Source: Bifidobacterium felsineum
GTDB lineage: Bacteria; Actinomycetota; Actinomycetes; Actinomycetales; Bifidobacteriaceae
Direction of reading: 5' to 3'
Assembly (NCBI RefSeq): GCF_002802915.1
Contig: NZ_PEBJ01000002.1
Span: 62,001-126,000, forward strand
DNA: 64,000 nt
Shown here: piece after piece, positions 34,516 to 43,000 of the stretch
Position numbering within the stretch: the stretch's first letter is position 1
Layout: every line of letters begins with the position of its first letter
The notes under the pieces: generated by a model
The model's input: only the letters and a program-made list of their open reading frames with translations
The model's database searches: none
What the model was told of the DNA's origin: nothing
Program-made: the position numbers and the translations under genes

Positions 34516-35529
34516 ATGCAATTCGAGCAGCATGTCGACGCCTTCATCCGCTATTTGAAGGCCAACCGCGGTCTTTCCGAAAATACGCTCAAAGCGTATC
34601 GTGGCGATATCGAATCCTGTCTGGCGCTGTTTGCACGCCGCGGCATCGAAGATCTGAATGAAATCACATTGGATGATTTGCGTAGCTGGATGGCTGTGGA
34701 ATCCCGCGATCATGCCAGGAGTAGCATGGCTCGCAAAACCGTGGCGGTGCGCGGATTCTTTTCGTGGGGATATGAGCATGGAATGGTCCGTACGAACCAG
34801 GCCGCAACGTTGCTCACCCCATCCATACCGAATACGCTGCCGGCGGTGCTCACCGAAATTCAGGCCGAACAGCTGATGGATCAAGCTGATGATGATTCGA
34901 ATGCCACGAGTACTGCAAATAATGCCAATGATGTGGGCGACCATGCGGATGCTCAGAATGAGGATACCGAGAAGGCTTTCGATGATGCCACGCGGCATAG
35001 CGAGCATATGGCCGGAAGGATGCATGCCGAGACGCTGCGCAATACGGCTGTTCTTGAATTACTGTATGCCACCGGTATCCGTGTGGCGGAGCTGATTGCC
35101 TTGAACATCGACGATATCGATTTTCTCAATCACACCATCAAAGTCACGGGCAAAGGAAATAAACAGCGTGTTGTTCCGTTTGGTATTCCTGCGATGAAGG
35201 CACTGCAGGCATGGCTCGAACACGGACGCCCAAAATTGCAGAATCTCAATTCCGCCAACGCCCTGTTTCTCGGCGCGCGTGGCGGTCGGCTCAATCAACG
35301 TGTTGCTCGTGAAGTGGTGCATAAGGCCGCGCGTGAGGCAGGTGTGCCGGATATCAGTCCACATGCGTTGCGCCATTCGGCGGCGACGCATATGTTGGAC
35401 GGGGGAGCAGATCTCAGGGAAGTGCAGGAGCTGCTTGGTCATGCGTCGCTGAAAACCACGCAACGGTACACCCATGTATCAATCGAACAGTTGAAGAACC
35501 GGTATACACAGGCATTCCCTCGGGCCTGA
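34516..35529 (+). CDS. xerC: Site-specific tyrosine recombinase XerC, with inter-domain insert
   Basis: Partner of XerD in dimer resolution at dif. The core-binding domain covers residues 1-105, and the catalytic domain has R189 in ATGIRVAEL, lysine in TGKGNKQRVVP, HxxR in SPHALRHSAATHML, histidine in LLGHASLKTTQ and tyrosine in QRYTHVSIEQL. Between the domains lies an Asn/Asp-rich insert (about residues 122-172, DQADDDSNATSTANNANDVG...) that makes it 337 residues instead of about 300. The insert falls in the linker, so activity is probably kept. GGGGAGG precedes the ATG. Confidence 0.92.
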   Translation: MQFEQHVDAFIRYLKANRGLSENTLKAYRGDIESCLALFARRGIEDLNEITLDDLRSWMAVESRDHARSSMARKTVAVRGFFSWGYEHGMVRTNQAATLLTPSIPNTLPAVLTEIQAEQLMDQADDDSNATSTANNANDVGDHADAQNEDTEKAFDDATRHSEHMAGRMHAETLRNTAVLELLYATGIRVAELIALNIDDIDFLNHTIKVTGKGNKQRVVPFGIPAMKALQAWLEHGRPKLQNLNSANALFLGARGGRLNQRVAREVVHKAAREAGVPDISPHALRHSAATHMLDGGADLREVQELLGHASLKTTQRYTHVSIEQLKNRYTQAFPRA

Positions 35530-35662
35530 CCAAAATGTGGACACTACCGAATGAAGCTGTGATAAGGCTGAATGACGGCATAGAGAGGCCTTCGATTTAA
35601 CACATACGTAACATGGAATTTGCTTCTTGTCTCCAAAGTGCGAGACAATGCAATCAATCAGC

Positions 35663-35744
35663 AACGGGGTTGGTTTGCCGGCAGACGCGCACAATGCGTC
35701 GCTAGTAGCCAACCCCGTTCGCGTGAAAGTAGGGCTTCGGCCCT
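35663..35744 (+). promoter_or_regulatory. Hairpin leader of the opp operon
   Basis: AACGGGGTTGG (35663-35673) pairs perfectly with CCAACCCCGTT (35709-35719), enclosing an inner GACGC-N7-GCGTC stem (35684-35700). A second hairpin, AGGGC-TTCG-GCCCT, follows at 35731-35744 with a stable UUCG loop. The oppA ribosome binding site is 15 nt further on. There is no U-tract, so control of stability or translation is more likely than termination. Confidence 0.6.
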
Positions 35745-35770
35745 GCGACCTTATGAATAGGAGAAAACAT

Positions 35771-37408
35771 ATGAAGAAGAAAGCTCTTGCTTTCGCTGCC
35801 GTGGCTTGCTCCATGGCTATGCTGCTGAGCGCCTGCGGCGGCTCCAGCTCCAACACCGCATCCAGCACTGCTGGTGCGAACATCATCACCGCTTACAACT
35901 CCGAGCCGCAGAACCCGCTGATCCCGTCCAACACCAACGAAACCGGTGGCGGCAAGCCGGGCGACCTGCTGTTCTCCCGTCTGGTCTCCTTCGACAAGGA
36001 TGGCAAGGCTTCCAACGAAGTGGCTGAGTCCATCACCCCGAACGATGACGCCACTCAGTACACCATCAAGCTGAAGTCCGGCTGGAAGTTCACCGATGGC
36101 ACCCCGGTCACCGCTGAGTCCTTCACCAAGGCTTGGTCCTACGCTGCTAACGCCAAGAACGCTCAGAAGGCTTCTTCCTTCTTCTCCACCATCAAGGGCT
36201 ACGACGAGCTGCAGGCTGATGGCCTCAAGGGCACTGAGCAGCTTTCCGGCCTGAAGGTTGTGGACGACACCACCTTCACCGTTGATCTGAACCAGTCTGA
36301 TTCCGTGTTCCCGATCAAGGTCGGCTACCTGGCCTTCGCTCCGCTGCCGGAGTCCTTCTACAAGGATCCGAAGGCCTTTGGCCAGAAGCCGGTCGGTAAC
36401 GGCCCGTACAAGCTGGATCACTGGGATCACAACAAGGAAATCGCCCTCGTCAAGAACCCTGACTACAAGGGCAACGAGCAGGTCAAGAACGACGGCGTGA
36501 CCTTCAAGGTCTACACCGACGACTCTGCCGCTTACCGCGACATTCAGGCTGGCAACCTCGACGTGATGGAATCCGTCCCGGCCGCCTTCACCAAGACCTT
36601 CAAGACCGACAAGAAGGTCCAGGCTTACTCCGAGGCCGGCTCTGTCATCCAGACCTTCACCATTCCGTCCACCCTTGATCACTTCAAGAACGACGAAGAA
36701 GGCCAGCTGCGTCGTCAGGCCATCTCCATGGCCATCGATCGTCAGCAGATCATCGACAAGGTGCTCAACGGCATCGGCACCCCGGCCACCGACTTCACCT
36801 CTCCGAAGACCCCGGGCTACTCCGACTCCCTGACTGGCTCCGACAACCTGAAGTTCAACGCCAAGAAGGCCAAGGAACTGTGGGCCAAGGCCGACGCCAT
36901 CTCCAAGTACGATGGCCCGCTGACCTTCTCCTACAACGCTGATGGTGGTGCCAAGCCGATCTACGACGCTGTTGTGAACCAGCTGAAGAACAACCTCGGC
37001 ATCGACGCTTCCACCAACCCGATCCCGACCTTCCAGGAATTCCGTGACGCTATCATCAACCGTCAGATGACTGGTGCCTTCCGTACCGGTTGGCAGCCTG
37101 ATTACCCGTCCGCTGAGAACTACCTGTGGCAGCTGTACTCCTCTGCCGCTGCTGACGGCAAGGGCTCCAACGATGGCGATTACAAGAACCCTGACTTCGA
37201 CGCCCTGTGCCTGCAGGCCGCCGCTGCCAAGGACACCGACTCTGCAAACAAGCTGTACCAGCAGGCTCAGGAGATTCTCTTGAAGGATCTGCCGGCTATC
37301 CCGCTGTACTACTCCAACGCTTCCGGTGTTGCTTCTCTGAATGTCAAGTCCGGCTACGCTTTCGACTGGCAGAACCTCCCGACCTACACTGAGATGTCCA
37401 AGAAGTGA
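35771..37408 (+). CDS. oppA: Oligopeptide ABC transporter substrate-binding lipoprotein
   Basis: A 545-residue lipoprotein that captures peptides outside the membrane for the OppBCDF importer. The signal peptide MKKKALAFAAVACSMAMLLSAC ends in the lipobox LSAC. The mature protein matches the SBP family 5: NSEPQNPLIPSN, YTIKLKSGWKFTDGTPVTAESFTKAW, PVGNGPYKL, LRRQAISMAIDRQQIIDKVL and the terminal LPAIPLYYSN. ATG 35771 is chosen because GGAG lies 7 nt upstream and the signal peptide starts there. Codon bias is extreme, so it is highly expressed. A terminator follows before oppB. Confidence 0.95.
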   Translation: MKKKALAFAAVACSMAMLLSACGGSSSNTASSTAGANIITAYNSEPQNPLIPSNTNETGGGKPGDLLFSRLVSFDKDGKASNEVAESITPNDDATQYTIKLKSGWKFTDGTPVTAESFTKAWSYAANAKNAQKASSFFSTIKGYDELQADGLKGTEQLSGLKVVDDTTFTVDLNQSDSVFPIKVGYLAFAPLPESFYKDPKAFGQKPVGNGPYKLDHWDHNKEIALVKNPDYKGNEQVKNDGVTFKVYTDDSAAYRDIQAGNLDVMESVPAAFTKTFKTDKKVQAYSEAGSVIQTFTIPSTLDHFKNDEEGQLRRQAISMAIDRQQIIDKVLNGIGTPATDFTSPKTPGYSDSLTGSDNLKFNAKKAKELWAKADAISKYDGPLTFSYNADGGAKPIYDAVVNQLKNNLGIDASTNPIPTFQEFRDAIINRQMTGAFRTGWQPDYPSAENYLWQLYSSAAADGKGSNDGDYKNPDFDALCLQAAAAKDTDSANKLYQQAQEILLKDLPAIPLYYSNASGVASLNVKSGYAFDWQNLPTYTEMSKK

Positions 37409-37450
37409 GTTGAAACTCACCTGACATCGAGCGAGTAGTTTGGTAATTCA

Positions 37451-37486
37451 AGGGGCGAGGATCGTATGATCCCCGCCCCTTTTTAT
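37451..37486 (+). terminator. Rho-independent terminator between oppA and oppB
   Basis: AGGGGCG (37451-37457) pairs with CGCCCCT (37474-37480), with an inner GGATC-GTAT-GATCC stem and one mismatch, followed by TTTTTA. It probably lowers expression of oppBCDF relative to oppA by partial readthrough. Confidence 0.85.
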
Positions 37487-37676
37487 ACCTTCTTAGACCT
37501 TCCCCGCAGGGGAACGGCATCGAAATCGACTGAGGGGCAGTCCTATATACCTATATAACTATGTTGTCGAGCCTTAAAAGCAACACGTATACGGTATTAC
37601 GTCCAATAATCGGGCGAGTTAACGTGAGTTTACATACTGCCGTCAAGGCATGCGGTAAACTATCGACGTATTTGCC

Positions 37677-37714
37677 GACCGGCAAGGGCAACGCATACCC
37701 TTCCGCAGCCGGTC
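37677..37714 (+). promoter_or_regulatory. Hairpin just before oppB
   Basis: GACCGGC (37677-37683) pairs with GCCGGTC (37708-37714), with an inner AAGGG/CCCTT pairing (37684-37688 and 37698-37702). It ends 10 nt before the oppB ribosome binding site and may protect the processed oppBCDF message or affect translation. Confidence 0.45.
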
Positions 37715-37734
37715 ATGGAATAAGGAGCAACCGT

Positions 37735-38661
37735 ATGGGTAAGTATCTTCTGCGACGCATTCTGCAGATGATCCCCGTGGTTCTCGGCACGACGCTGTTG
37801 GTGTACGCGCTTGTCTTCCTGCTGCCTGGCGATCCCGTCAAGGCCATGTTCGGTGACAAGCCCATCAACGAGGCAGTCGCAGCCCAGATCCGCGCAGAGT
37901 ACCATCTCGATCAGCCGTTCATCGTTCAGTACTTCATCTATCTGAAGAACGCGCTGACCCTCGACTTCGGCAACACCTTCGCCGGCCAGCCTGTTATCGA
38001 CGAAATCACCCGCGCTTTCCCGGTCACCATCAAGCTGGGCCTGATGGCATTCGCCTTCGAAGCAATTTTCGGTGTGGTATTCGGTATCATTTCCGGTCTC
38101 AAGAAGGGCAAGTGGTACGACACGGTTATCCTGATCGTCTCCCTGCTGCTCATCTCCGTGCCGACCTTCGTCACCGGTTTCGTGCTGCAGTACCTGCTCG
38201 GCATCCAGTGGTCCATCCTGCCGGTGACCGCAGGTGCCGACCCGACCTTCCTTGACCTGCTCATGCCGGCCATGGTGCTCGGCTCGGTCTCGATGGCATA
38301 TATCATTCGACTTACCCGCGCTGAAATCTCCTCCAACATCGCCGAGGACTACGTGCGCACCGCACGCGCCAAGGGTATGTCCAACGGCCAGGTGATGCTG
38401 CGTCACGTGCTGCGCAACTCCCTCATTCCGGTCGTCACCTACCTGGGCCAGGACATCGGCGCGCTGATGGGTGGCGCAATGATTACCGAACAGATCTTCA
38501 ACATCCACGGCATCGGCTTCCTCACCTACCAGTCCATTCTGAAGGGTGAAGCAAACCTCGTGGTGTCCATCGTCACGTTGCTCATGCTGATCTTCGTGGT
38601 GTGCAACCTCATCGTCGACCTGCTGTACGCGGCTCTCGATCCGCGCATCCGCTACGCGTGA
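37735..38661 (+). CDS. oppB: Oligopeptide ABC transporter permease OppB
   Basis: A 308-residue inner-membrane permease with six membrane segments. The start MGKYLLRRILQMIPVVLGTTLLVYALVFLLPGDPVKAMFG is typical of the OppB/DppB family, and the EAA loop reads DYVRTARAKGMSNGQVMLRHVLRNSLIPVVTYLG. ATG 37735 follows AAGGAG by 7 nt; longer upstream reading would cross the leader hairpin. It heads the oppB-oppC-oppDF unit, with oppC starting 19 bp after its stop. Confidence 0.95.
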   Translation: MGKYLLRRILQMIPVVLGTTLLVYALVFLLPGDPVKAMFGDKPINEAVAAQIRAEYHLDQPFIVQYFIYLKNALTLDFGNTFAGQPVIDEITRAFPVTIKLGLMAFAFEAIFGVVFGIISGLKKGKWYDTVILIVSLLLISVPTFVTGFVLQYLLGIQWSILPVTAGADPTFLDLLMPAMVLGSVSMAYIIRLTRAEISSNIAEDYVRTARAKGMSNGQVMLRHVLRNSLIPVVTYLGQDIGALMGGAMITEQIFNIHGIGFLTYQSILKGEANLVVSIVTLLMLIFVVCNLIVDLLYAALDPRIRYA

Positions 38662-38680
38662 TAAGAGAGGAGTGAACAAC

Positions 38681-39685
38681 ATGACTAACGAAACGCTTGA
38701 CAACCAGCTTGATAACTCCGGCGAGCCGACTCCTGACTACTTCATGGAGACGCTGCCTGGCCAGGACCGTTACGTGGCTCCCCTTGATGAGACTCCGTTG
38801 CAGGATGTCGACTCCGTGGACGAGTCCGCTCCGGCCACCAGCATGTGGGCCGACGCATGGCGAACCCTGCGCCGCAACCCGCTGTTCATCATCTCCGGCC
38901 TCGTCATCATCTTTATTATCGTCGTGGCCATCGCTCCCGGCCTGTTCACCAAGCAGGACCCGAACGCTTGCGATTTGGCCAACTCCTTGAGCCCTGCTTC
39001 CAGCGGTCATCCGCTCGGATTCGATCTTCAGGGCTGCGACGTGTACACTCGCGTGGTGTACGGCACCCGCACTTCTCTGTCCGTCGGTGTGCTCTCCACC
39101 CTGCTCGTGGTGCTTCTCGGCACCCTGATTGGTGCCATCGCCGGCTTCTGCGGTGGCTGGGTTGATGCCGTACTGAGCCGTATCACCGACATCTTCTTCG
39201 CACTGCCGATGCTGCTCGGCGCCATCGTCGTGCTCCAGATGTTCAAGACCTCCAAGTCCATCTGGAAGATTGTGCTCGTGCTGGCGCTCTTCGGCTGGGT
39301 CGGTGTCTGCCGTATCGCGCGAAGCGCTGTGCTTGAGGCCAAGAACCTCGAGTTCAACACCGCTTCCACCGCACTGGGCTCCACGCCTATGCGCAACCTG
39401 TTCCGCCACATCCTGCCGAACTCCCTGGCTCCGATCATCGTGATCGGCACTACGTCGCTCGCTTCCTACATTGTGGCTGAAGCAACGCTGAGCTTCCTTG
39501 GCGTGGGTCTGCCCACCACCACTGTGAGCTGGGGCGGTGACATCTCCAGCGCCCAGACCAACCTGCAGACCGATCCGCTTGTGCTGTTCTACCCGTCTGC
39601 CGCACTGGCCATCACCGTGCTCGCATTCATCATGATGGGCGATGCCGTCAAGGATGCCCTTGATCCGAAGAGCCGTACGGCCTGA
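38681..39685 (+). CDS. oppC: Oligopeptide ABC transporter permease OppC
   Basis: A 334-residue permease partner of OppB. An acidic cytoplasmic N-terminus of about 60 residues precedes MWADAWRTLRRNPLFIISGLVIIFIIVVAIAPGLF; other landmarks are HPLGFDLQGCDVYTRVVYGTRTSLSVG (family HPLGTDxxGRDVxSR) and the EAA loop LEAKNLEFNTASTALGSTPMRNLFRHILPNSLAP. The second Arg/Asp pattern is normal except that GRD reads GCD. ATG 38681 lies 10 nt after AGAGGAG; a GTG at 38672 is too close to it. oppDF follows after 21 bp. Confidence 0.94.
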   Translation: MTNETLDNQLDNSGEPTPDYFMETLPGQDRYVAPLDETPLQDVDSVDESAPATSMWADAWRTLRRNPLFIISGLVIIFIIVVAIAPGLFTKQDPNACDLANSLSPASSGHPLGFDLQGCDVYTRVVYGTRTSLSVGVLSTLLVVLLGTLIGAIAGFCGGWVDAVLSRITDIFFALPMLLGAIVVLQMFKTSKSIWKIVLVLALFGWVGVCRIARSAVLEAKNLEFNTASTALGSTPMRNLFRHILPNSLAPIIVIGTTSLASYIVAEATLSFLGVGLPTTTVSWGGDISSAQTNLQTDPLVLFYPSAALAITVLAFIMMGDAVKDALDPKSRTA

Positions 39686-39706
39686 GCAAGGGAGTAGAGG
39701 AATATT

Positions 39707-41722
39707 ATGACTACCAACTCCAACGCACAGATGCTGGCCATGCAGAAGGAGCACGGCCCGCTGCTCGAAGTCAAGAATCTCGCCGTCGACTTCACCACGG
39801 ACACCGGTAAGCCGGTGCACGCCGTGCGCAACTCCTCCTTTACCGTCTACCCGGGCCAGTGGGTGGCCATCGTGGGCGAGTCCGGTTCCGGTAAGTCCAC
39901 CTCCGCCATGGCTGTCTTGGGTCTGCTGCCGGGCACTGGTCATGTGGTCGGTGGTTCCATCAAGCTCGACGGCCAGGAGATCGCAGGCGCCAAGCAGTCC
40001 GAATTCGACAAGCTGCGCGGCACCAAGATGGGTCTGGTCCCGCAGGACCCGATGAGCAACCTGAACCCGGTGTGGCGTATCGGCACCCAGGTCAAGGAAG
40101 CGCTGAAGGCCAACAACATGGACGTGGCCCACGAGAAGCGCTCCGCTCTCGCCAAGGCTCTGGCCGGCGAAGACGCAGCTGTGGAACTCAAGGGCAGCGA
40201 TGATGAGACCTTCCTCGGTTCCAAGGAGATGCCGGCCCTGATGGACGAAGCCAAGAAGGCTTTGACTGAAGCTGGCGTCACCGGCGAAGCATTCGATAAG
40301 GCCGTGGCACGCTTCGAAAGCGAATGGGTTCCGGGCTCCGAAACCCGTTGGCGTGTGGCCGATGACCTCATCAAGGCTGGTGTGTCCGACGATCAGGCTT
40401 GGTACCTGGCCAAGAAGTATGTCACCGGTTCCAGCATGGACGATCGCATCGCAGGCCTGCTTTCCGAAGCCGGTCTGCCGGATGCCGCCACCCGTGCCCG
40501 TCAGTTCCCGCACGAGTTCTCCGGTGGTATGCGCCAGCGTGCGCTCATCGCCATCGGTCTGGCTTGCCGCCCTGATCTGCTCATCGCCGACGAGCCGACC
40601 TCTGCACTGGACGTGACCGTGCAGAAGCGCATCCTCGACCACCTGCACTACCTGACCGACTCTCTCGGCACCGCAGTGCTGTTCATCACCCACGATCTGG
40701 GCCTCGCCGCCGAGCGTGCCCAGCACATCGTTGTGATGTACAAGGGTCAGGTCGTCGAGTCCGGTCCGTCTCTGGAAGTGCTCCAGCACCCGCAGCACCC
40801 GTACACCAAGCGACTGGTGGCTGCTGCTCCGTCTCTGGCTTCCCAGCGCATCATCTCCGCCAAGGAGCGCGGTGAGAACGCCGATGCTCTGCTGGACCAC
40901 AAGGTGGCTGATGAGAACGAGCTTGAAAAGAGCGAGCACATCATCACCGTTGACCACCTGACCAAGGAGTTCAAGCTTCCGCGTAAGAAGGAAATGTTCA
41001 AGGCTGTCGATGACGTGTCCTTCTCCGTCAAGCGTGGCACCACTCTGGCCATCGTGGGTGAATCCGGTTCCGGTAAGTCCACTGTGGCGAACATGGTGCT
41101 CCACCTGCTGAAGCCCACCTCTGGCAAGGTGTTCTACGAAGGCCGCGACACCTCGACGTTCAATGCCAAGGATTTGCTGGACTTCCGCCGCCATGTGCAG
41201 CCGGTGTTCCAGAACCCGTACGGCTCCCTGGATCCGATGTACTCCATCTACCGTTCCATCGAAGAGCCGCTGCGTATCCACAAGATCGGCGACCAGAAGT
41301 GGCGTGCCAACCGTGTCAAGGAACTGCTTGACATGGTGGAAATGCCGCAGTCGGTGATGGGTCGTTACCCGAACGAGCTTTCCGGTGGCCAGCGCCAGCG
41401 TATCGCCATCGCACGTGCTATGGCCCTCGACCCGGATGTCATCGTGTGCGATGAGGCTGTCTCCGCCCTTGACGTGCTGGTTCAGGATCAGGTGCTGCAT
41501 CTGCTCAACGATCTGCAGGCCGAAAAGGGCTTGAGCTACCTGTTCATCACCCACGATTTGGCTGTGGTTCGTCAGATCGCCGACGAAGTCGTGGTGATGC
41601 AGCACGGCAAGCTCGTCGAACACGCCACCACCGATGAAGTGTTCGACCACCCGCAGAAGCAGTACACCCGAGACCTGCTCGACGCCATTCCAGGCGGCAA
41701 GCTCCAGCTCGGTCTGGACTGA
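39707..41722 (+). CDS. oppDF: Fused OppD-OppF oligopeptide ABC transporter ATPase
   Basis: Both ATPases of the importer are in one 671-residue chain. The first has Walker [10 protein letters not shown] (57-65), Q-loop [14 protein letters not shown] (Q113), signature FSGGMRQR (271-278) and Walker [13 protein letters not shown]. The second has [29 protein letters not shown] and [12 protein letters not shown]; the alanine and valine next to DE are usual for OppF. Between the first Q-loop and signature lies an extra helical segment of about 100 residues (141-243, [14 protein letters not shown]...[10 protein letters not shown]) missing from ordinary OppD. C-terminal HPYTKRLV and [11 protein letters not shown] motifs confirm the peptide-transporter subfamily. 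Confidence 0.93.
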   Translation: MTTNSNAQMLAMQKEHGPLLEVKNLAVDFTTDTGKPVHAVRNSSFTVYPGQWVAIVGESGSGKSTSAMAVLGLLPGTGHVVGGSIKLDGQEIAGAKQSEFDKLRGTKMGLVPQDPMSNLNPVWRIGTQVKEALKANNMDVAHEKRSALAKALAGEDAAVELKGSDDETFLGSKEMPALMDEAKKALTEAGVTGEAFDKAVARFESEWVPGSETRWRVADDLIKAGVSDDQAWYLAKKYVTGSSMDDRIAGLLSEAGLPDAATRARQFPHEFSGGMRQRALIAIGLACRPDLLIADEPTSALDVTVQKRILDHLHYLTDSLGTAVLFITHDLGLAAERAQHIVVMYKGQVVESGPSLEVLQHPQHPYTKRLVAAAPSLASQRIISAKERGENADALLDHKVADENELEKSEHIITVDHLTKEFKLPRKKEMFKAVDDVSFSVKRGTTLAIVGESGSGKSTVANMVLHLLKPTSGKVFYEGRDTSTFNAKDLLDFRRHVQPVFQNPYGSLDPMYSIYRSIEEPLRIHKIGDQKWRANRVKELLDMVEMPQSVMGRYPNELSGGQRQRIAIARAMALDPDVIVCDEAVSALDVLVQDQVLHLLNDLQAEKGLSYLFITHDLAVVRQIADEVVVMQHGKLVEHATTDEVFDHPQKQYTRDLLDAIPGGKLQLGLD

Positions 41723-41745
41723 TTGTAAAACTCAAAGCAGTTGCC

Positions 41746-41832
41746 GGCGAAGCTCGGCATACATAGTGCCCGACACACTCAAGGCCGTTTGGCCAAGCTT
41801 ACAGTCGGTCACTATGTATGCCGGGCTTCGCC
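41746..41832 (-). repeat. 87-bp palindromic element, copy 1 (29-bp arms, 29-nt core)
   Basis: Arms 41746-41774 and 41804-41832 pair over 29 positions with one wobble and one mismatch. The core is 41775-41803. Read on the minus strand, the core is 26/29 identical to the core of the second element and contains CTTGGCC-RAAC-GGCCTTGAGTGT. The arm sequence (starting GGCGAAGCTCGGCATACAT) is unrelated to that of the second element. It lies 23 bp after the oppDF stop. Confidence 0.9.
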
Positions 41833-41881
41833 TTATTGAATTACAAAATGCCTCAGTAATTGTTTATATGGTTGATACGGA

Positions 41882-41968
41882 GGTGATGGTTGGGATATGC
41901 GTTGCTGGACCGTAGGCTTGGCCGAACGGCCTTGAGTGTGTCCAGCAACGCATATCCCAACCATCACC
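41882..41968 (+). repeat. 87-bp palindromic element, copy 2 (29-bp arms, 29-nt core)
   Basis: Arms 41882-41910 (GGTGATGGTTGGGATATGCG...) and 41940-41968 are perfect reverse complements over 29 bp. The core is 41911-41939, GTAGGCTTGGCCGAACGGCC in its left part. It is in opposite orientation to copy 1, 49 bp away across an A+T-rich spacer, and ends 23 bp before the exoA stop. In both copies the core is bounded by GAC and GTC. Confidence 0.9.
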
Positions 41969-41991
41969 GGCCTCACGGCCAGAGTAATTAA

Positions 41992-42852
41992 TCACACGTC
42001 ATAGGTGATGGTTAGGGGAGCATGGTCGGACCAGCGTAGGTCGTAGGTGGGGGCTTTGTCGATGACGAATCCGCGGGCGGTCTCCGCAAGCTCGGGCGTG
42101 GCGAACTGATAATCAATGCGCCAGCCGACATTGTTGTCGAAAGCGCGGCCACGTTGACTCCACCATGTATATGGGCCTTGGATATCGCCGGCAAGGTTGC
42201 GCATCACATCAACGAATTCATATTCGTTCAGCCATTTGTCAACGTACGCGCGTTCTTCAGGCAGGAATCCGGCATGCTTCTCGTTGGCCTTGGCGTTCTT
42301 GATATCCAACGGCGTATGCGCGATATTGAAGTCGCCGCAAAGCACGGCCTGCTTACCACCACGCGCTGCTTCATCTCGCAGCTCGCCCATACGAATCAGC
42401 ATCGTGTCCAAGAATCGGTATTTCTGTTCCATCTTGAGCGGGTCATCGGTATTGCCGGCATGCACATACACGCATACCACGGTGATCACATAGCCTTGCG
42501 GCGTGCGGATATCCGTTTCAATCCAACGGCCGGAATCCACATCGTCGTTCAATCCCGGCAAACCGTATCGCTGCTCGACAACCGGCAAATCAGAGAGCAA
42601 CGCCACACCTGCACGACCCTTCACCCGGCAGATTTCATTGGTGAGCGTGAAATCCTCGGCCGATTCTATGACGCCTGCCTGAGCGTATTCAAATGCGAGC
42701 TTGCCGTAAATCTTGTCGATATCCGGCTGCGGGGCACGAACCTCCTGCATGCACCAAACATTCGGCGTATGTCTGCCCGCCCATGTGGTAATGCCCTTGC
42801 GATCGGCGGCTCGCAAACCATTGACATTGGAAGTGGTAATAGTGATGGTCAT
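41992..42852 (-). CDS. xth: Exodeoxyribonuclease III family (AP endonuclease)
   Basis: Cuts DNA at abasic sites during base excision repair. The 286-residue protein has the EEP-family residues: N in ITTSNVNGLRAADRKG, E in VWCMQEVRAP, the GDFN motif in VLCGDFNIAHTPLDIKNAK, YTWWSQRGRAFDNNVGWRIDYQFAT and the final catalytic D-H in RWSDHAPLTI. ATG 42852 fits the family N-terminus. It has no ribosome binding site; TACTAT ends 6 nt before the ATG. Its 3' end faces the two palindromic elements. Confidence 0.93.
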   Translation of the reverse strand: MTITITTSNVNGLRAADRKGITTWAGRHTPNVWCMQEVRAPQPDIDKIYGKLAFEYAQAGVIESAEDFTLTNEICRVKGRAGVALLSDLPVVEQRYGLPGLNDDVDSGRWIETDIRTPQGYVITVVCVYVHAGNTDDPLKMEQKYRFLDTMLIRMGELRDEAARGGKQAVLCGDFNIAHTPLDIKNAKANEKHAGFLPEERAYVDKWLNEYEFVDVMRNLAGDIQGPYTWWSQRGRAFDNNVGWRIDYQFATPELAETARGFVIDKAPTYDLRWSDHAPLTITYDV

Positions 42853-42858
42853 GCGGCC

Positions 42859-42864
42859 ATAGTA
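42859..42864 (-). promoter_or_regulatory. Putative -10 box of the exonuclease III gene, leaderless arrangement
   Basis: TACTAT on the minus strand ends 6 nt before the ATG at 42852, with no ribosome binding site. Confidence 0.4.
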
Positions 42865-43000
42865 TTCACTTCCGCCTACCAATCCACGTCAATGGATTTG
42901 CTGAACGCTGCCGGCAAATCAATAACATCAATGTTCAGCTTTCTTTGAGCCGGGGTGCTAGGCTTAGCAGGGTTGCAACCGTTACATGAAACGAGGAATT

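Noticed and set aside
18825..35529. xerC and xerD as markers of an integrated element
   Set aside because: Both sit in ordinary core-gene contexts with complete motifs and are the housekeeping pair.
35702..37420. A 572-codon open frame antisense to oppA
   Set aside because: oppA has a lipoprotein signal and full family motifs. The antisense frame has no start signal and low-complexity composition.
38609..41650. A 1013-codon open frame antisense to oppC and oppDF
   Set aside because: It is a shadow of strongly biased codons in the opp genes. The translation is His/Gly/Val-rich, matches nothing, and lies opposite clear ABC transporter motifs.
41746..41968. CRISPR array or integron attC site interpretation of the palindromic pair
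   Set aside because: There are only two copies, in opposite orientation, with palindromic arms instead of unique spacers. Neither direct repeats nor the attC core consensus are seen.
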